Source of the DNA: Chara braunii
Lineage: Eukaryota > Streptophyta > Charophyceae > Charales > Characeae
NCBI GenBank assembly: GCA_003427395.1
Contig: BFEA01001232.1
Coordinates: 58,562 to 79,232, forward strand
DNA length: 20,671 nucleotides
Direction of reading: 5' to 3'
Part shown: one piece after another, positions 8,364-16,853 of the stretch
Layout: each line of letters starts with the position of its first letter
How positions within the stretch are numbered: the first letter of the stretch is position 1
Program-made: the position numbers and the translations under genes
The notes under the pieces: model-generated
The model's database searches: none
The model's input: the letters and a program-made list of their open reading frames with translations, nothing else
Told to the model about the DNA's origin: nothing

Positions 8364-9155
8364 TCAAAGACAACGACATTCCAAGATACATGATGCCAGT
8401 TGTCGTCCAATATACGGAATATTTTTACAAGAGAACCTGAAAGGCGGTCGATCGCCACGTTGCAACAGTGTCGCAAACATCAACATAAACACCCCGCAAC
8501 TAACTTCATCCACTTGTCTTGGAACTCCCTCTGTAACAACATTTGCTGCCACCGACTTCCAGCACCTGCATGACCGCCTATGTGATGTTTGACATTCCAA
8601 ATAGTGTACGATCAACTCGAAAACACTAAGGTAAAAACAAGAATGGGCTACAACGCAAGGAAAAGACTCGAAAATCTCAAGAACATTATCTCTCAAGCTC
8701 ACGAAAAGGAGGATCCAGTGATCATTATCTTTGAGGACTGGAACAAAGATAATATCATATTCAAGCAGATCCACGTTTTTTGCCCATCTTTCCACCCCAC
8801 CGTGCCCTTGAAGTTGCAGTTTACTGAAGAAGAAAGAATTAAAGGTGAAGACTCGAAGGCCTGGCGGGATGTCACTTGTCCCATATGCGGTCGTTCCTAA
8901 TAGCGCCATGTAGAAGTTGACCACCTCATCATTCACCCTGCCGTCGGTAAGTGAGAGTGTGAGAATATCCTTCGCTGCAATTCGCAACTGACCATCGCGG
9001 AGGGTCGAGAGTACAGTGTCAGGTGGCACCAAGCCTCGTTCAATGTCGTCCAAAACCCGCAAGCTTCCAATCGCAGTCACTGCTGTTCCAGGTGCCGTGG
9101 CCCGCACTGCACAACATCGAGCAAAGGACAGGGGGGGAAGTGAGAAACGGAACAC
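8364..9155 (-). CDS. C48 (Ulp1/SENP-like) cysteine protease domain, last exon
   Basis: The open segment encodes a Ulp1-type catalytic domain. A substrate-channel motif TDGRVNDEVVNFYMALL lies at about residues 70-86, DHWILLFV holds His 146, IFESFP lies at 161-166, and PRQVDEVSCGVFM holds Gln 214 and Cys 220. The spacing matches Ulp1: 17 residues from His to the acid position and 6 from Gln to Cys. The acid is Glu 163 instead of Asp, and the usual D-C-G is S-C-G. The family removes SUMO or related ubiquitin-like proteins, but diverged copies are common in plant transposons. The first ~16 codons are probably intronic: CTTCCCCCCCTGTCC...GTTGTGCAG ending near 9110 is a good acceptor, so the exon likely starts there rather than at the GTG at 9155. 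Confidence 0.75.
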   Translation of the reverse strand: MFRFSLPPLSFARCCAVRATAPGTAVTAIGSLRVLDDIERGLVPPDTVLSTLRDGQLRIAAKDILTLSLTDGRVNDEVVNFYMALLGTTAYGTSDIPPGLRVFTFNSFFFSKLQLQGHGGVERWAKNVDLLEYDIIFVPVLKDNDHWILLFVSLRDNVLEIFESFPCVVAHSCFYLSVFELIVHYLECQTSHRRSCRCWKSVAANVVTEGVPRQVDEVSCGVFMLMFATLLQRGDRPPFRFSCKNIPYIGRQLASCILECRCL

Positions 9156-9157
9156 TA

Positions 9158-9424
9158 AGGATTCTCCTTCATCACACGACGAGTAGCTAAGTATTTCTCA
9201 TACATGGTCTGACCCCTAGTCACAGATCGTGTATATGTCCCTTTCTCTGAGGGCGGAAGGGAAAGACACTCCTCAATGGCAATGGCATGCTCCTTCTTCC
9301 CGATTTCGACATCAACTCCTGACGCCTTTAACATGTCCTTGTGTTTTGTCGTCAACCCCAGGACTGTATGCAATATGTGTTCCGGATATTTAGAGGGCCT
9401 CCGTGTTCGAGACGACCCTACCCC
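9158..9424 (-). CDS. Upstream exon of the C48 protease gene
   Basis: An open frame of about 89 codons begins just after a strong acceptor (TTTGTCTTTCTTCTGTTGTACAG-like, AG at 9426-9425) and reads through PSKYPEHILHTVLGLTTKHK, KASGVDVEIGKKEHAIAIEE and TYTRSVTRGQTMYEKY to a TAG at 9155-9157. It is charged and non-repetitive, has no domain I recognise, and lies head-to-tail with the protease exon on the same strand in a different frame. A splice removing the region between a donor in about 9160-9215 and the acceptor near 9110 would join them. Several weak GT donors exist and I cannot choose one. Further upstream exons are likely but not identified. Confidence 0.5.
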
Positions 9425-10042
9425 TGTACAACAGAAGAAAGACAAAACGAAAAGTGAATATATGTTTCCGAAGAAGAACCCGACGAAACGACAATTAAAG
9501 GACCACGAAATCTAAAAGACGCAGGACCCATGCAATTACAGAACCCCGTCATGCCATGAGAGTGCGAGAGAGAGAGCTTCTGCACGAGCCACGTTGCAAA
9601 ACAAAACGAGCAGTGCACTCGAGCTCGACACCCCCGCCCTTCAGAAGGGAAAAGCACATCAAGTCACAGAAGCGGAAGGCAAACATCTCTGAAGTCCGGA
9701 TCCCGGCGGACTTTTCCAACCCAGGAAGATGACCCAACCCCTGTGCAACCGAAGGAAGAGAAAACGGAAAATGAACTCACGTAATCCAAGACGAATCCGA
9801 CGAAAACGACAACTCAAGAACCACAAAATGTAGAAGACGCAGGACCTATCTATTTACAGAGCCCCGTTTAGCCAGGAGAAAGATAGAGAATACTTCCGCG
9901 CAGGCCCCGCTGGAAAACAAAAGGAGCAGTGCGTTCGATCTCGACACCCCCGCCCTTCAGAAGGGAAAACCTCAACAAGCCACAAACCCGGAGGCCAAAC
10001 ATTTGTGAAGTCAGGATCCCGGCGGACTTTTCCCAATCGAGG
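9411..10042 (-). repeat. Two 316-bp tandem repeats with palindrome and duplicated acceptor
   Basis: Units at 9411-9726 and 9727-10042 align along their length with a constant 316-bp offset. Each holds a pyrimidine-rich (minus-strand) acceptor-like site (AG at 9426-9425 and 9742-9741), a CCCTTCAGAAGGG hairpin (9637-9649 and 9953-9965) and a palindrome-family copy (9691-9714 and 10007-10030). Unit 1 abuts the coding exon of the protease gene, so the duplication lies mainly in its upstream intron. Minus-strand frames inside the units are repeat-encoded and not annotated. Confidence 0.8.
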
Positions 10043-10550
10043 CACCAAAATAGTAACCGCGTTACGCAGCGGCCTTGGCAGTGTGGATCCCGACGGACCA
10101 AAACCACCACTCATTTGAAAAAGAAACACCATCCTTCCATTATGTGAGGAAACGCTTCAACAAAAACACACATGTTTTTGTCTCGTACGCCCTGCACACG
10201 ACCAGTGACCTGGCCGACTCACAGGATGGTCGTTCACACGTACTTGGAAGTTTGAAGGAGTGGTGGCTGTAGCATGCCGGCATCCGGAACTCCCCGCATC
10301 GACAGACACTGCGGTCCCTGGCGCGCAGACAGAGTGGCGTTTGTCACTGCTTACCAGCTGGTTTGTCTCTCCTGTCCTTAATCGACGAGGTTGGTGTGGG
10401 CAAGGCCAGCACGTCGAGAGCTCGAGTGCCGGCGGCAGTTTTTTTTAGGGATGTGACATCTTGTCGTCCCCCGATCCCGCCTTCTCCTCCGCTGGCGATG
10501 GTCGGCGGCAGCATCGGAGAGTTCATCGGCGAGAAATCGACGACAGATCC
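10043..10550. other. No confident gene
   Basis: A partial palindrome core (GTGGATCCCGACGGACCA) lies at about 10081-10100. A T-run precedes 10450. The region separates the minus-strand unit ending at 10551 from the protease gene and could hold that gene's upstream exons or promoter, but nothing is clear enough to place. Confidence 0.3.
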
Positions 10551-11201
10551 CTAGGAAGGTTTGGCGTCGAGAGGGTCGTCGACACCAGGCGTCCAGGACG
10601 GCTGCGCGGACATATGGTGGTCGCCCAGGATGCCGTCGATAACTTCTTCGATGTCAATACGCACACTCGGCTTAGTCAGGCTGACTGCTACACGAGCTTC
10701 GTTGAACCGGTGTTGGAGATCGACGGCAGACGTCATTGCTTCGACATCATAGTCATCACGTTCTGCCGAAAGGCTTGTGACCACCTGTATCTCCATACCC
10801 AGTGTCGTGTCATCGTCGTCGTCGTCTTCCTCGCGGTGTTCTCCGTACAGCTGCCCAAATCCGTCAGACGACTCCCCAGATCTGTCATCGTCGTCGCCGA
10901 AAGTCCATTCGTCGTCTTTTGTATCGAGTTCACCTTTTTCCCCCTCCTGCCCTCCTAGCAACCCAGCCAACTCCGTTTCTTCCCCTTCCTCTCCTTCATC
11001 CTCTTCTTCCTCCCCTTCATCCCCTCCTTCCTCCAATTCCTCCCTTGTGTCTCCTTCCTCCACTTCCTTCTCTTTGTCCATCACCCTTCCTTCTTCCCCT
11101 GCATGCAATGCAGCCACTTCGCCCGAACCCGTGTCGATTTTCGACGAATGCGCTTCCCGCCCGCCGCACGCAGCCCCTCCCGCCTGCACCAATATCCCTG
11201 G
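10551..11201 (-). pseudogene. Acidic C-terminal domain of the long minus-strand unit
   Basis: This is a 213-codon segment in the same frame as the upstream coding blocks, separated from them only by a TAA at 11202-11204. It begins with a Gly/Ala-rich stretch, then a strongly acidic Glu/Asp/Gly tract of about 60 residues, then a more ordered end with segments IQVVTSLSAERDDYDVEAM and VDLQHRFNEARVAVSLTK, closing at a TAG at 10551-10553. No known domain is recognised. The opposite strand shows long Ser/Pro frames that mirror the acidic tract and are not genes. It could be a separate ORF, but frame continuity argues it belongs to the same ancestral protein. Confidence 0.4.
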
Positions 11202-12461
11202 TTAGCCCCCCTTGCCTGAAGATGTTCGGATCCCGGCGAACTTCGCCGTCTCCTTGTCGACGGGCCCTCCACACGCCTTGCCTGAAGAAGTTCGGATCCC
11301 AGCGAACTTCGTCGTCTCCCTGTCGCCGGGCCCTCCACACGCTCTGCCTGAAGAAGTTCGGATCCTGGCGAAGTTCGTCGACTCCCTGTCGTCGGGCCCT
11401 CCACACACACCCTCTCGCTCCGACCGAAGCGGTTGGCGATCCCCCGCAGGCGGCGAAGTCCCGTCCCTCACCGCACCGCTGTCTATTTCGGGATGACGAC
11501 TCGCCACCCCCGGTCCTGACCAGCTCTGCACGTCCGTCCTCTTTGTCCGCTCTGCAAGCATTGAAGTTCGGATCCCGGCGGACTTGAACGTTTTGACCGA
11601 GCCGGCACGGAGAGCAACCAAGGCCGCCATCACCGAGCAGGCGGATGAACTGGGCACGTCCGCCGACAGTGCTGAGCCTTCCGGCCTGGGACCGGTATAC
11701 TGCTGACGCCCGAGGGCCTCCCCCGCCACCCCGCCGCTGCCTTCCGCTGTCGTGGTGTCGCCCTGACACCCGCCCTCAGCCTCGTCGCCCTCGTGTTGTC
11801 GCCCCGGGACTCGTTTGCCGCCCCCAGCCTCGTCGCCCTCGTTCTCCCCACCGTCCGGTCCCCGGGACCCTGTACTTACATGCGTCCCACTGGGAGGGGG
11901 GATTTTCCAGCCCACCCTTCCTTTCGAGGGGCTCGTGTCGAGGTCATAGTAGTCCTCCGTTAGCTCCAACCACCACTTGTCCTGAAGTTCGGCGAACAAT
12001 CGCCCGACTGTGGAAATGACGGACACGTCTTCGGGTGCGAAAGAGTCATTCTCGGCCCTCACTTTCTGGAGGACCGCAATTCTAGCGACGTCGAGGAAGT
12101 CAAACTTCGACCCGCGAGGGAGTGGCATCCATCCTCCGTCCGGGACAACGACCACCACGATCCACTCACCCTTTTGGATCGCCGGCTGGATGACTCCTGG
12201 ATGCCAAATCATGTCATGGCCCCAGTCCGCCTTCGTGGAACGACTTTGAGGCTCAGGCAGAAAGTGAATGTTGGCATTCGTCCAAGACAGATGATCGGGC
12301 GGGATGTCAGACCCGGGACGCAGTGAGCGATGGCCGGAGGCCAGAGCTTGCATTCTCTGCAGCAACTTCATCGGGGCAGTGCCAGGCGCCGGTTTCGCCA
12401 TCGGTGACACGAGGGACGTTGGGCTTGTCGACGGACCTGCGAAGGACGACCCTATAGCGTG
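11202..12461 (-). pseudogene. Tail region with palindrome-encoded 22-residue repeats
   Basis: After the TAG at 12462-12464 the same frame reads on as HAIGSSFAGPSTSPTSLV and then PMAKPAPGTAPMKLLQRMQA. A conserved-looking block follows (DMIWHPGVIQPAIQKGEWIV, FDFLDVARIAVLQKVRAEND, ELQDKWWLELTEDYYDLD) up to about 11935. It then becomes Gly/Glu/Asp-rich and low complexity. Near its end three 66-bp units (11221-11412) encode 22-residue repeats of the form TKFAGIRTSSGKACGGP; a related single copy lies at 11563-11586. The frame ends at a TAA at 11202-11204. I recognise no domain. The middle block could be a fold of its own, since its aromatic and acidic residues look selected. Confidence 0.45.
11221..11412 (-). 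repeat. Three 66-bp in-frame repeats built on the palindrome
   Basis: Palindrome copies at 11221-11244, 11287-11310 and 11353-11376 are spaced exactly 66 bp apart, with CCTGAAGA before and GTCTCCCTGTCG...GGGCCCTCCACACGC after each. Because 66 is divisible by three, they add 22 residues per unit without breaking the minus-strand frame. Confidence 0.85.
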
Positions 12462-14575
12462 CTACGCGGAATGTTGGTCGTACTGCAGGTCGAGGCTTTC
12501 GGTGTCGCTGCCCTCCTCATCCACGGTCGCGTCGAACTCGATGCCGGTGGTCTCCTCGTCTTCCGTGGAGCTCAAGGAGGAGTAACTGCCGAACGTCAGC
12601 TCCTCCTCTGACTCCACGAAGTAAAGGGACTGCAACCTCTCGAGGAAGGTCTTCGCGTTCATGAGGGAGGCGCCGTGGTAGTTGTCGAGCAACGTGAACA
12701 TGTGGTCCTTGAGGCGCACGTACTCGGCCTCAGTGTCTCTCTTCGGCCGCGTTTGCAGGAACAAGAAGTCGTATATCTTGTTCCGCTTCCTCGCACTCAA
12801 CTTGAACCACATGTCCGTCTTGTTGTTCCACGCGCGAGCTCGAGTCTCGGTGACGACCATGAACTCGCAATTGTGGGCACCCGAATTGACCTCGCTTTTG
12901 ACGAGATCAATTGTAAATTGCAAGGGCTCGGAGTTCCCTTCCATCGCGATGACGTGCCGTCCTGCCTTCAGTACTTCCCAGACTGACCGCGCGTGTGGCT
13001 TCCCGAGGAAGACGACACCCTCCCCCTTCTTGGTGACGGATTCGAGAAGCTGAACGAATTGCGCGGGGTTGCGTTCCATGTCCCCGTACACACTGCCCCG
13101 ACGTGCAGGCGAGGTATGCAACCAGTCGCAAGGGTTGAACGGGATGTCGGACTCATCCGTTTGCGTAACTCTCTGTGGTACCCGCACTGCAGCAGCGGCG
13201 CCTGCCGACAGTTTTCCCTCGTAGACGACGGACGTGTTGGCCCGCAAATCGTCGCCTTTGAAGAGTATGTACATCCGGTCGTCTTTCGTGTACAAATTGT
13301 TCCCGACGGGGAAGCTTTTCTTTTATTGACTCCTCCTCACCCACTTCCCTTCCAGCAGCTTGACGAAAGAAAGATGGTTCATGCTGGCCAGAAAGGAGAG
13401 GTTCTGCTGCCGCGGGACAAAAACAACGAGCGTCNAATGCGACGGACACCACGTCTGGAGTTGGGAATCCAGAGTGTCGAACGCTTGCNGTTTCCAAAGC
13501 TTCAGGTCCACCGGTTCGCACAGATCGAGGACGAACGTGTGACTCTTTGTGGCAACCACTGCCTCCTTCACCTCCGCACTCCTTATGTCTGCCTCCAAGG
13601 GGTCGTTGCCGAATGGCGCGATGGATGTCACGTCGCCCGTGTCATTCCATTTTATGTGCACAATGCCTTCGGCCAGCGCGATCTCTCGACTCTTCAGTCT
13701 ATTGCCAGTCAACACGGACAGGACCTTATTCCTCCAGTCGACGGACAACTTTTTGTGACCGGCCAGCTTCTCCGTCGCCTCGATCGATCTGTCGTCGTCG
13801 CAGCCCATGTAGGGCGGGCAGTCCTTGAACAGCGAGGAGTCAGTGACGTATTTCGTGCTCCCGTCCCACAACTCAGCATCCAAACCACGACTCTCAAACT
13901 GTCTGAAAATTGCGGACCTTGATTTCAGGAACGGGAACCTCTGGCTCCAATCCGCGTCCGGCCTTTTGTCGTGCTTGAACTGGTAGTAGTTCCACAGACG
14001 CACCAGCACCCGGTCGCACTTCACCAAATTCACCACCTCCTGGACGCTCAGCTTTCCGAGCTTCGCGAACGCTGGGGAGTCGGCCTGTACCCAAACCACC
14101 TTGCAAGCGAGCACCTTCTTCAGGACGCGGCACTTCTCGTTGTCTATCAGCAACTCCATCGTTTTCCAACAATGCGCGTCTAGCTCTGGCACTTGCACAA
14201 ACCACTCGCCCTCCTCTTTCTCCTTTTTGCCTTTCTTTGTCGGCGGGTCCACAGGGACGTTGTACACGACCTCCTTCCTGCCCAGCTTGTCATTATGGAT
14301 GTATGCAACCCCAGGCTTCACGTTTTTTACTTTCTTCTTCCACATCATCCACTTTGCACCGTCGTGTCCGAGCAATCTGCCTGTCTCCCATTTCTCAAAA
14401 AACTCGACGGCCAGTTTCTAGACGTTCTCCCCTGCCATCGCCAGCGGGAAATACGAACGCAGGGCAGCGCCTTGTTTCCTGATGGCCTCCTCGCCCTGCT
14501 GATCTACGAGAATCCACAAGTTGTTGTGCGGTGTCATGTTGAGTGCGACATTACAAAATTCACGCCACTTCCGGA
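12462..14575 (-). pseudogene. Degenerate DNA-methyltransferase-like region of the long unit
   Basis: One frame, broken by TAG at 14418-14420, TAA at 13323-13325 and TAG at 12462-12464, spans this region. Segments in order: VRKWREFCNVALNMTPHNNL, FFEKWETGRLLGHDGAKWMM, VNLVKCDRVLVRLWNYYQF, SHTFVLDLCEPVDLKLW, TLVVFVPRQQNLSFL, LLEGKWVRRSQ, stop, KKSFPVGNNLYTKDDRMYIL, then MERNPAQFVQLLESVTKKGE, GVVFLGKPHARSVW and KAGRHVIAMEG. The last blocks follow the C-terminal pattern of beta-class N4/N6 DNA methyltransferases (E-K-P...LLE...G-D-x-V-L-D-x-F-x-G-S-G-T-T...GR-x-x-I-G-x-E), but motif I has FLGKPHARS and the DPPY position appears to be DLCEP about 170 residues earlier. Catalysis is therefore doubtful even without the stops. 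The C-terminal ~150 residues are charged and unrecognised. Confidence 0.5.
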
Positions 14576-15556
14576 CCTATCATGTTTTCCACTGGGGTTC
14601 CCCATAACAGCACGCGGGCAACCGGCGCGCTTCCACTGCCACCTAATGTCCCTCATTGACAGCTTCAACTGTCGTGGGGGCGCCTTCAGGTCCTTCTTGT
14701 TGTCCTGGGAACTGACAAGGAAGTACCCTTCGAAGTCGTCGTCCGAAAAGTAGACCATTCGTGCAGGCCACCGCTCGAAATTGTATTTCCTGGCCACCTC
14801 GCTGCCGAGCAGCGACCTCGCTGCAGCCGCGTTGTGCTGCCCACACACCGCGTAGTAGTAGTATTGTCCCGCCAGCTCATCCCTCCAATCCTCCGGCCTC
14901 AGAGGTTCTGCCTTGGTCCCCGGAGTCGGTTTATCAAGCCCCAGCGGCGCCAACTTCAGGGTTGGTACATCGTAAGACTGCGCTTTGTTTTCGAACGCCA
15001 ACCACATCGATTCTTTGATCCCTTCCACGAGCACGAAATCCAGGGACCGCTGGTTGCACAAGTCCTCCCTGTCCTCGAGGTCGACGACCTGCGCAGGGCT
15101 AATGTCGAACTCCCGCTTTGTCCAAACGCCGTCTTTGTACTCGAGGAAGTACCCGGCATCGACGTCGATGGGAGTCCCTGTTGTCGGTGGAGAAAACGGT
15201 CCAGACTCAGGCTGCTTCTGTCTCGAAGACGGTCGTTTGGCAACCTGCCGGCCCTGCTCCCCCTCGGTCCCCTTGCGTTTCTCCCCCATAGTCGTGGGGA
15301 CCTTGCTCTTTAACTTCTCTGTAGAACCGGCGAACTCGTCTGGACGATTCCCCCTCCTCTTTTGCGGAGCTCCTTGCGAGCCCAGGCCTCCTGCGTCCAC
15401 CTCCTCCACACCCTGTCCCTCGCTCGCGTCCAAGTCGACCTCCGAATAGGCCGCCACCTGTACTGCAGGCCCCGTACTCTTCCGCTGAACCGGAGCATCA
15501 GTCTGAACCCCAACTTGGCCCTGGCCTCAATGATAGTCTCGATTGTGGGTGCCTTG
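14576..15556 (-). pseudogene. ParB/Srx-like domain region of the long unit
   Basis: The frame opens after a TGA near 15556 and reads GVQTDAPVQRKSTGPAVQVA before the segment starting at 15457 (numbering below from 15457, a GTG). Residues 1-100 are charged and low complexity. Residues about 115-240 resemble a ParB/sulfiredoxin-like fold: REFDISPAQVVDLEDRE, VEGIKESMWLAF, YDVPTLKLAPLG, then a gap, then QYYYYAVCGQHNAAAARSLL. G206-Q207-H208-N209 takes the place of the G-x-H-R box, and a strand and helix follow (ARMVYFSDDDFEGYFLVSSQ). Near SGKHD (about 14580) the coding moves to the methyltransferase-like frame by a frameshift. ParB domains fused to N4/N6 methyltransferases are known in bacteria and phages, which supports both calls. 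DNA-binding or nuclease activity is not shown. Confidence 0.5.
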
Positions 15557-16315
15557 GTTGTATAAGTGAGCCCTTTTTGCGTGCATATAGCCTTAAGATC
15601 GTCCTTCGTCTTGGGAGTGAGGAGCCGCTTTTGAGCCCGGACGTACGCTGGAAAATCCTATGGGCCGCTACCTGTCGCAATCTTTGTTTGGCCCCTTGCT
15701 TCACCCATTCTTGATGATTCACCCAACAACAGGGAATCAACGACCGAACCCCCTCGTCGGAAAACCGGTTGCTTGAAGGGCCACCTGCCACCACCCTCCA
15801 TTTGCACCTTACCCTTGCGCTTTCTCTCGTGGATCTCGTACAACTTGGTGATTTCGTCTTCGATTTCCTCAAGACCTTTGTTAGCATACTAATAGATGTC
15901 CCTTTCTTTCAAACTACTACGTGGCATACGGAACAGAGGGACTCGTGACTCCTCAACTCTAGCCTCATCCCTAGTTGCAAGATATTGACACCCAATCTTA
16001 GACATAACCCGAGCTTCCAACACTTCCGAATTCCTTTCAATTTCTTGCTTGACCATCTCATCAAACCTCCTTCTTTCCTCCAATTCCCTTCTCCGCATCT
16101 GTTCCTCCTTCTTTTAAGTGATCAGTTGTCTCAAAAACTCATGCTCCTCGTTATTATCAGCACACCGACGTCTTCGAGCCCAGAATAACGAGGCGCCGCC
16201 GGACGCCAGTCCAATTAGTCCCTTGCCCCGATAGGGCACTTCGGGCCAAAGGACACTCCCTCGCGAAGTGTCCTTCCCCACCACAATTGAAGCACTTACT
16301 ATTGAATGATGACAT
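15520..16315 (-). pseudogene. CCHC zinc-knuckle, coiled-coil, SAP-like (gag-like) protein, broken
   Basis: An ATG at 16315-16313 opens MSSFNSKCFNCGGEGHFARE followed by CP, a perfect C-x2-C-x4-H-x4-C zinc knuckle as in retroelement nucleocapsids. A frameshift near 16240-16230 moves to the frame of PYRGKGLIGLASGGASLFW. This continues through a TAA near 16115, a Glu/Arg-rich coiled coil (RRRELEERRRFDEMVKQEIE), a TAG near 15891, a basic stretch (ITKLYEIHERKRKGKVQMEG), a TAG at 15658-15660, and a SAP-like segment DDLKAICTQKGLTYTTKAPT followed by IETIIEARAKLGF. The module order suggests a nucleic-acid-binding gag-like protein. It lies directly upstream of, and slightly overlaps, the ParB-like frame. 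The ATG is preceded by a good acceptor (TTTCTTTCATCATTTGTAG, about 16370), suggesting a spliced 5' leader. Confidence 0.65.
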
Positions 16316-16853
16316 CGCAGCTGCCAATCAATCAGATCACCCGTGGGATTACGGCCCCAATCCGCACTACAAATGATGAAAGAAAACAAGCGAAGGTAGA
16401 AGATGAAGAAATCGAATAGAAGGATAGCTACCGAAAAAATGNACACCCGCAGTAATTCAGGTGAGCCTAATCCTAACGACACACCACTCTAACGGAGTTC
16501 GACACATCATCGAAGAGGACAATAATTCGAATCATCACATCTACCTCATAAATAAGAAAAATACAACGGAATAAGACGCGTTCCATCACGCACATCAATC
16601 GTTGCACACATCACCCGAATAAACGAATAACCAAGATAATCGCNTGATGCGCAAATCCCANAAATTCGAGAAACCCTGATCTATGCGAGAGACCTAAAAC
16701 TAGTCGTAGACGTGGCCACCAGCCTAGTGTGTAATCTCACTAGAGGTTGTCACGGTAATCGGAAAGGGAAAACTGCCTGGCAAGACAGATCCAGCATGAG
16801 ACAAGAGCAAGACAAAGATACATCAATATGAACAACTCAAATACGCACTCAAA
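16316..16853. other. AT-rich spacer: 5' leader/promoter side of the minus-strand unit
   Basis: It contains the acceptor-like site described for the zinc-knuckle gene (about 16370, minus strand) and three Ns (16442, 16644, 16662). No gene or clear TATA box is visible. Its right edge is the 3' end of the second PLE copy. Confidence 0.35.

Noticed and set aside
8589-8900. 103-codon plus-strand frame
   Set aside because: It is antisense to the protease domain and shows no domain of its own.
10777-11587. Long plus-strand Ser/Pro-rich frames
   Set aside because: They mirror the acidic and repeat-bearing minus-strand coding region and have only low-complexity composition.
11981-11996. GAAGTTCGGCGAAC as a palindrome copy lacking its centre
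   Set aside because: It lies in a well-formed coding block (LFAELQDKWW) and is too short to separate from chance.
12993-13922. 309-codon plus-strand frame
   Set aside because: It is antisense to the minus-strand methyltransferase-like blocks, whose motifs are coherent; the plus frame shows none.
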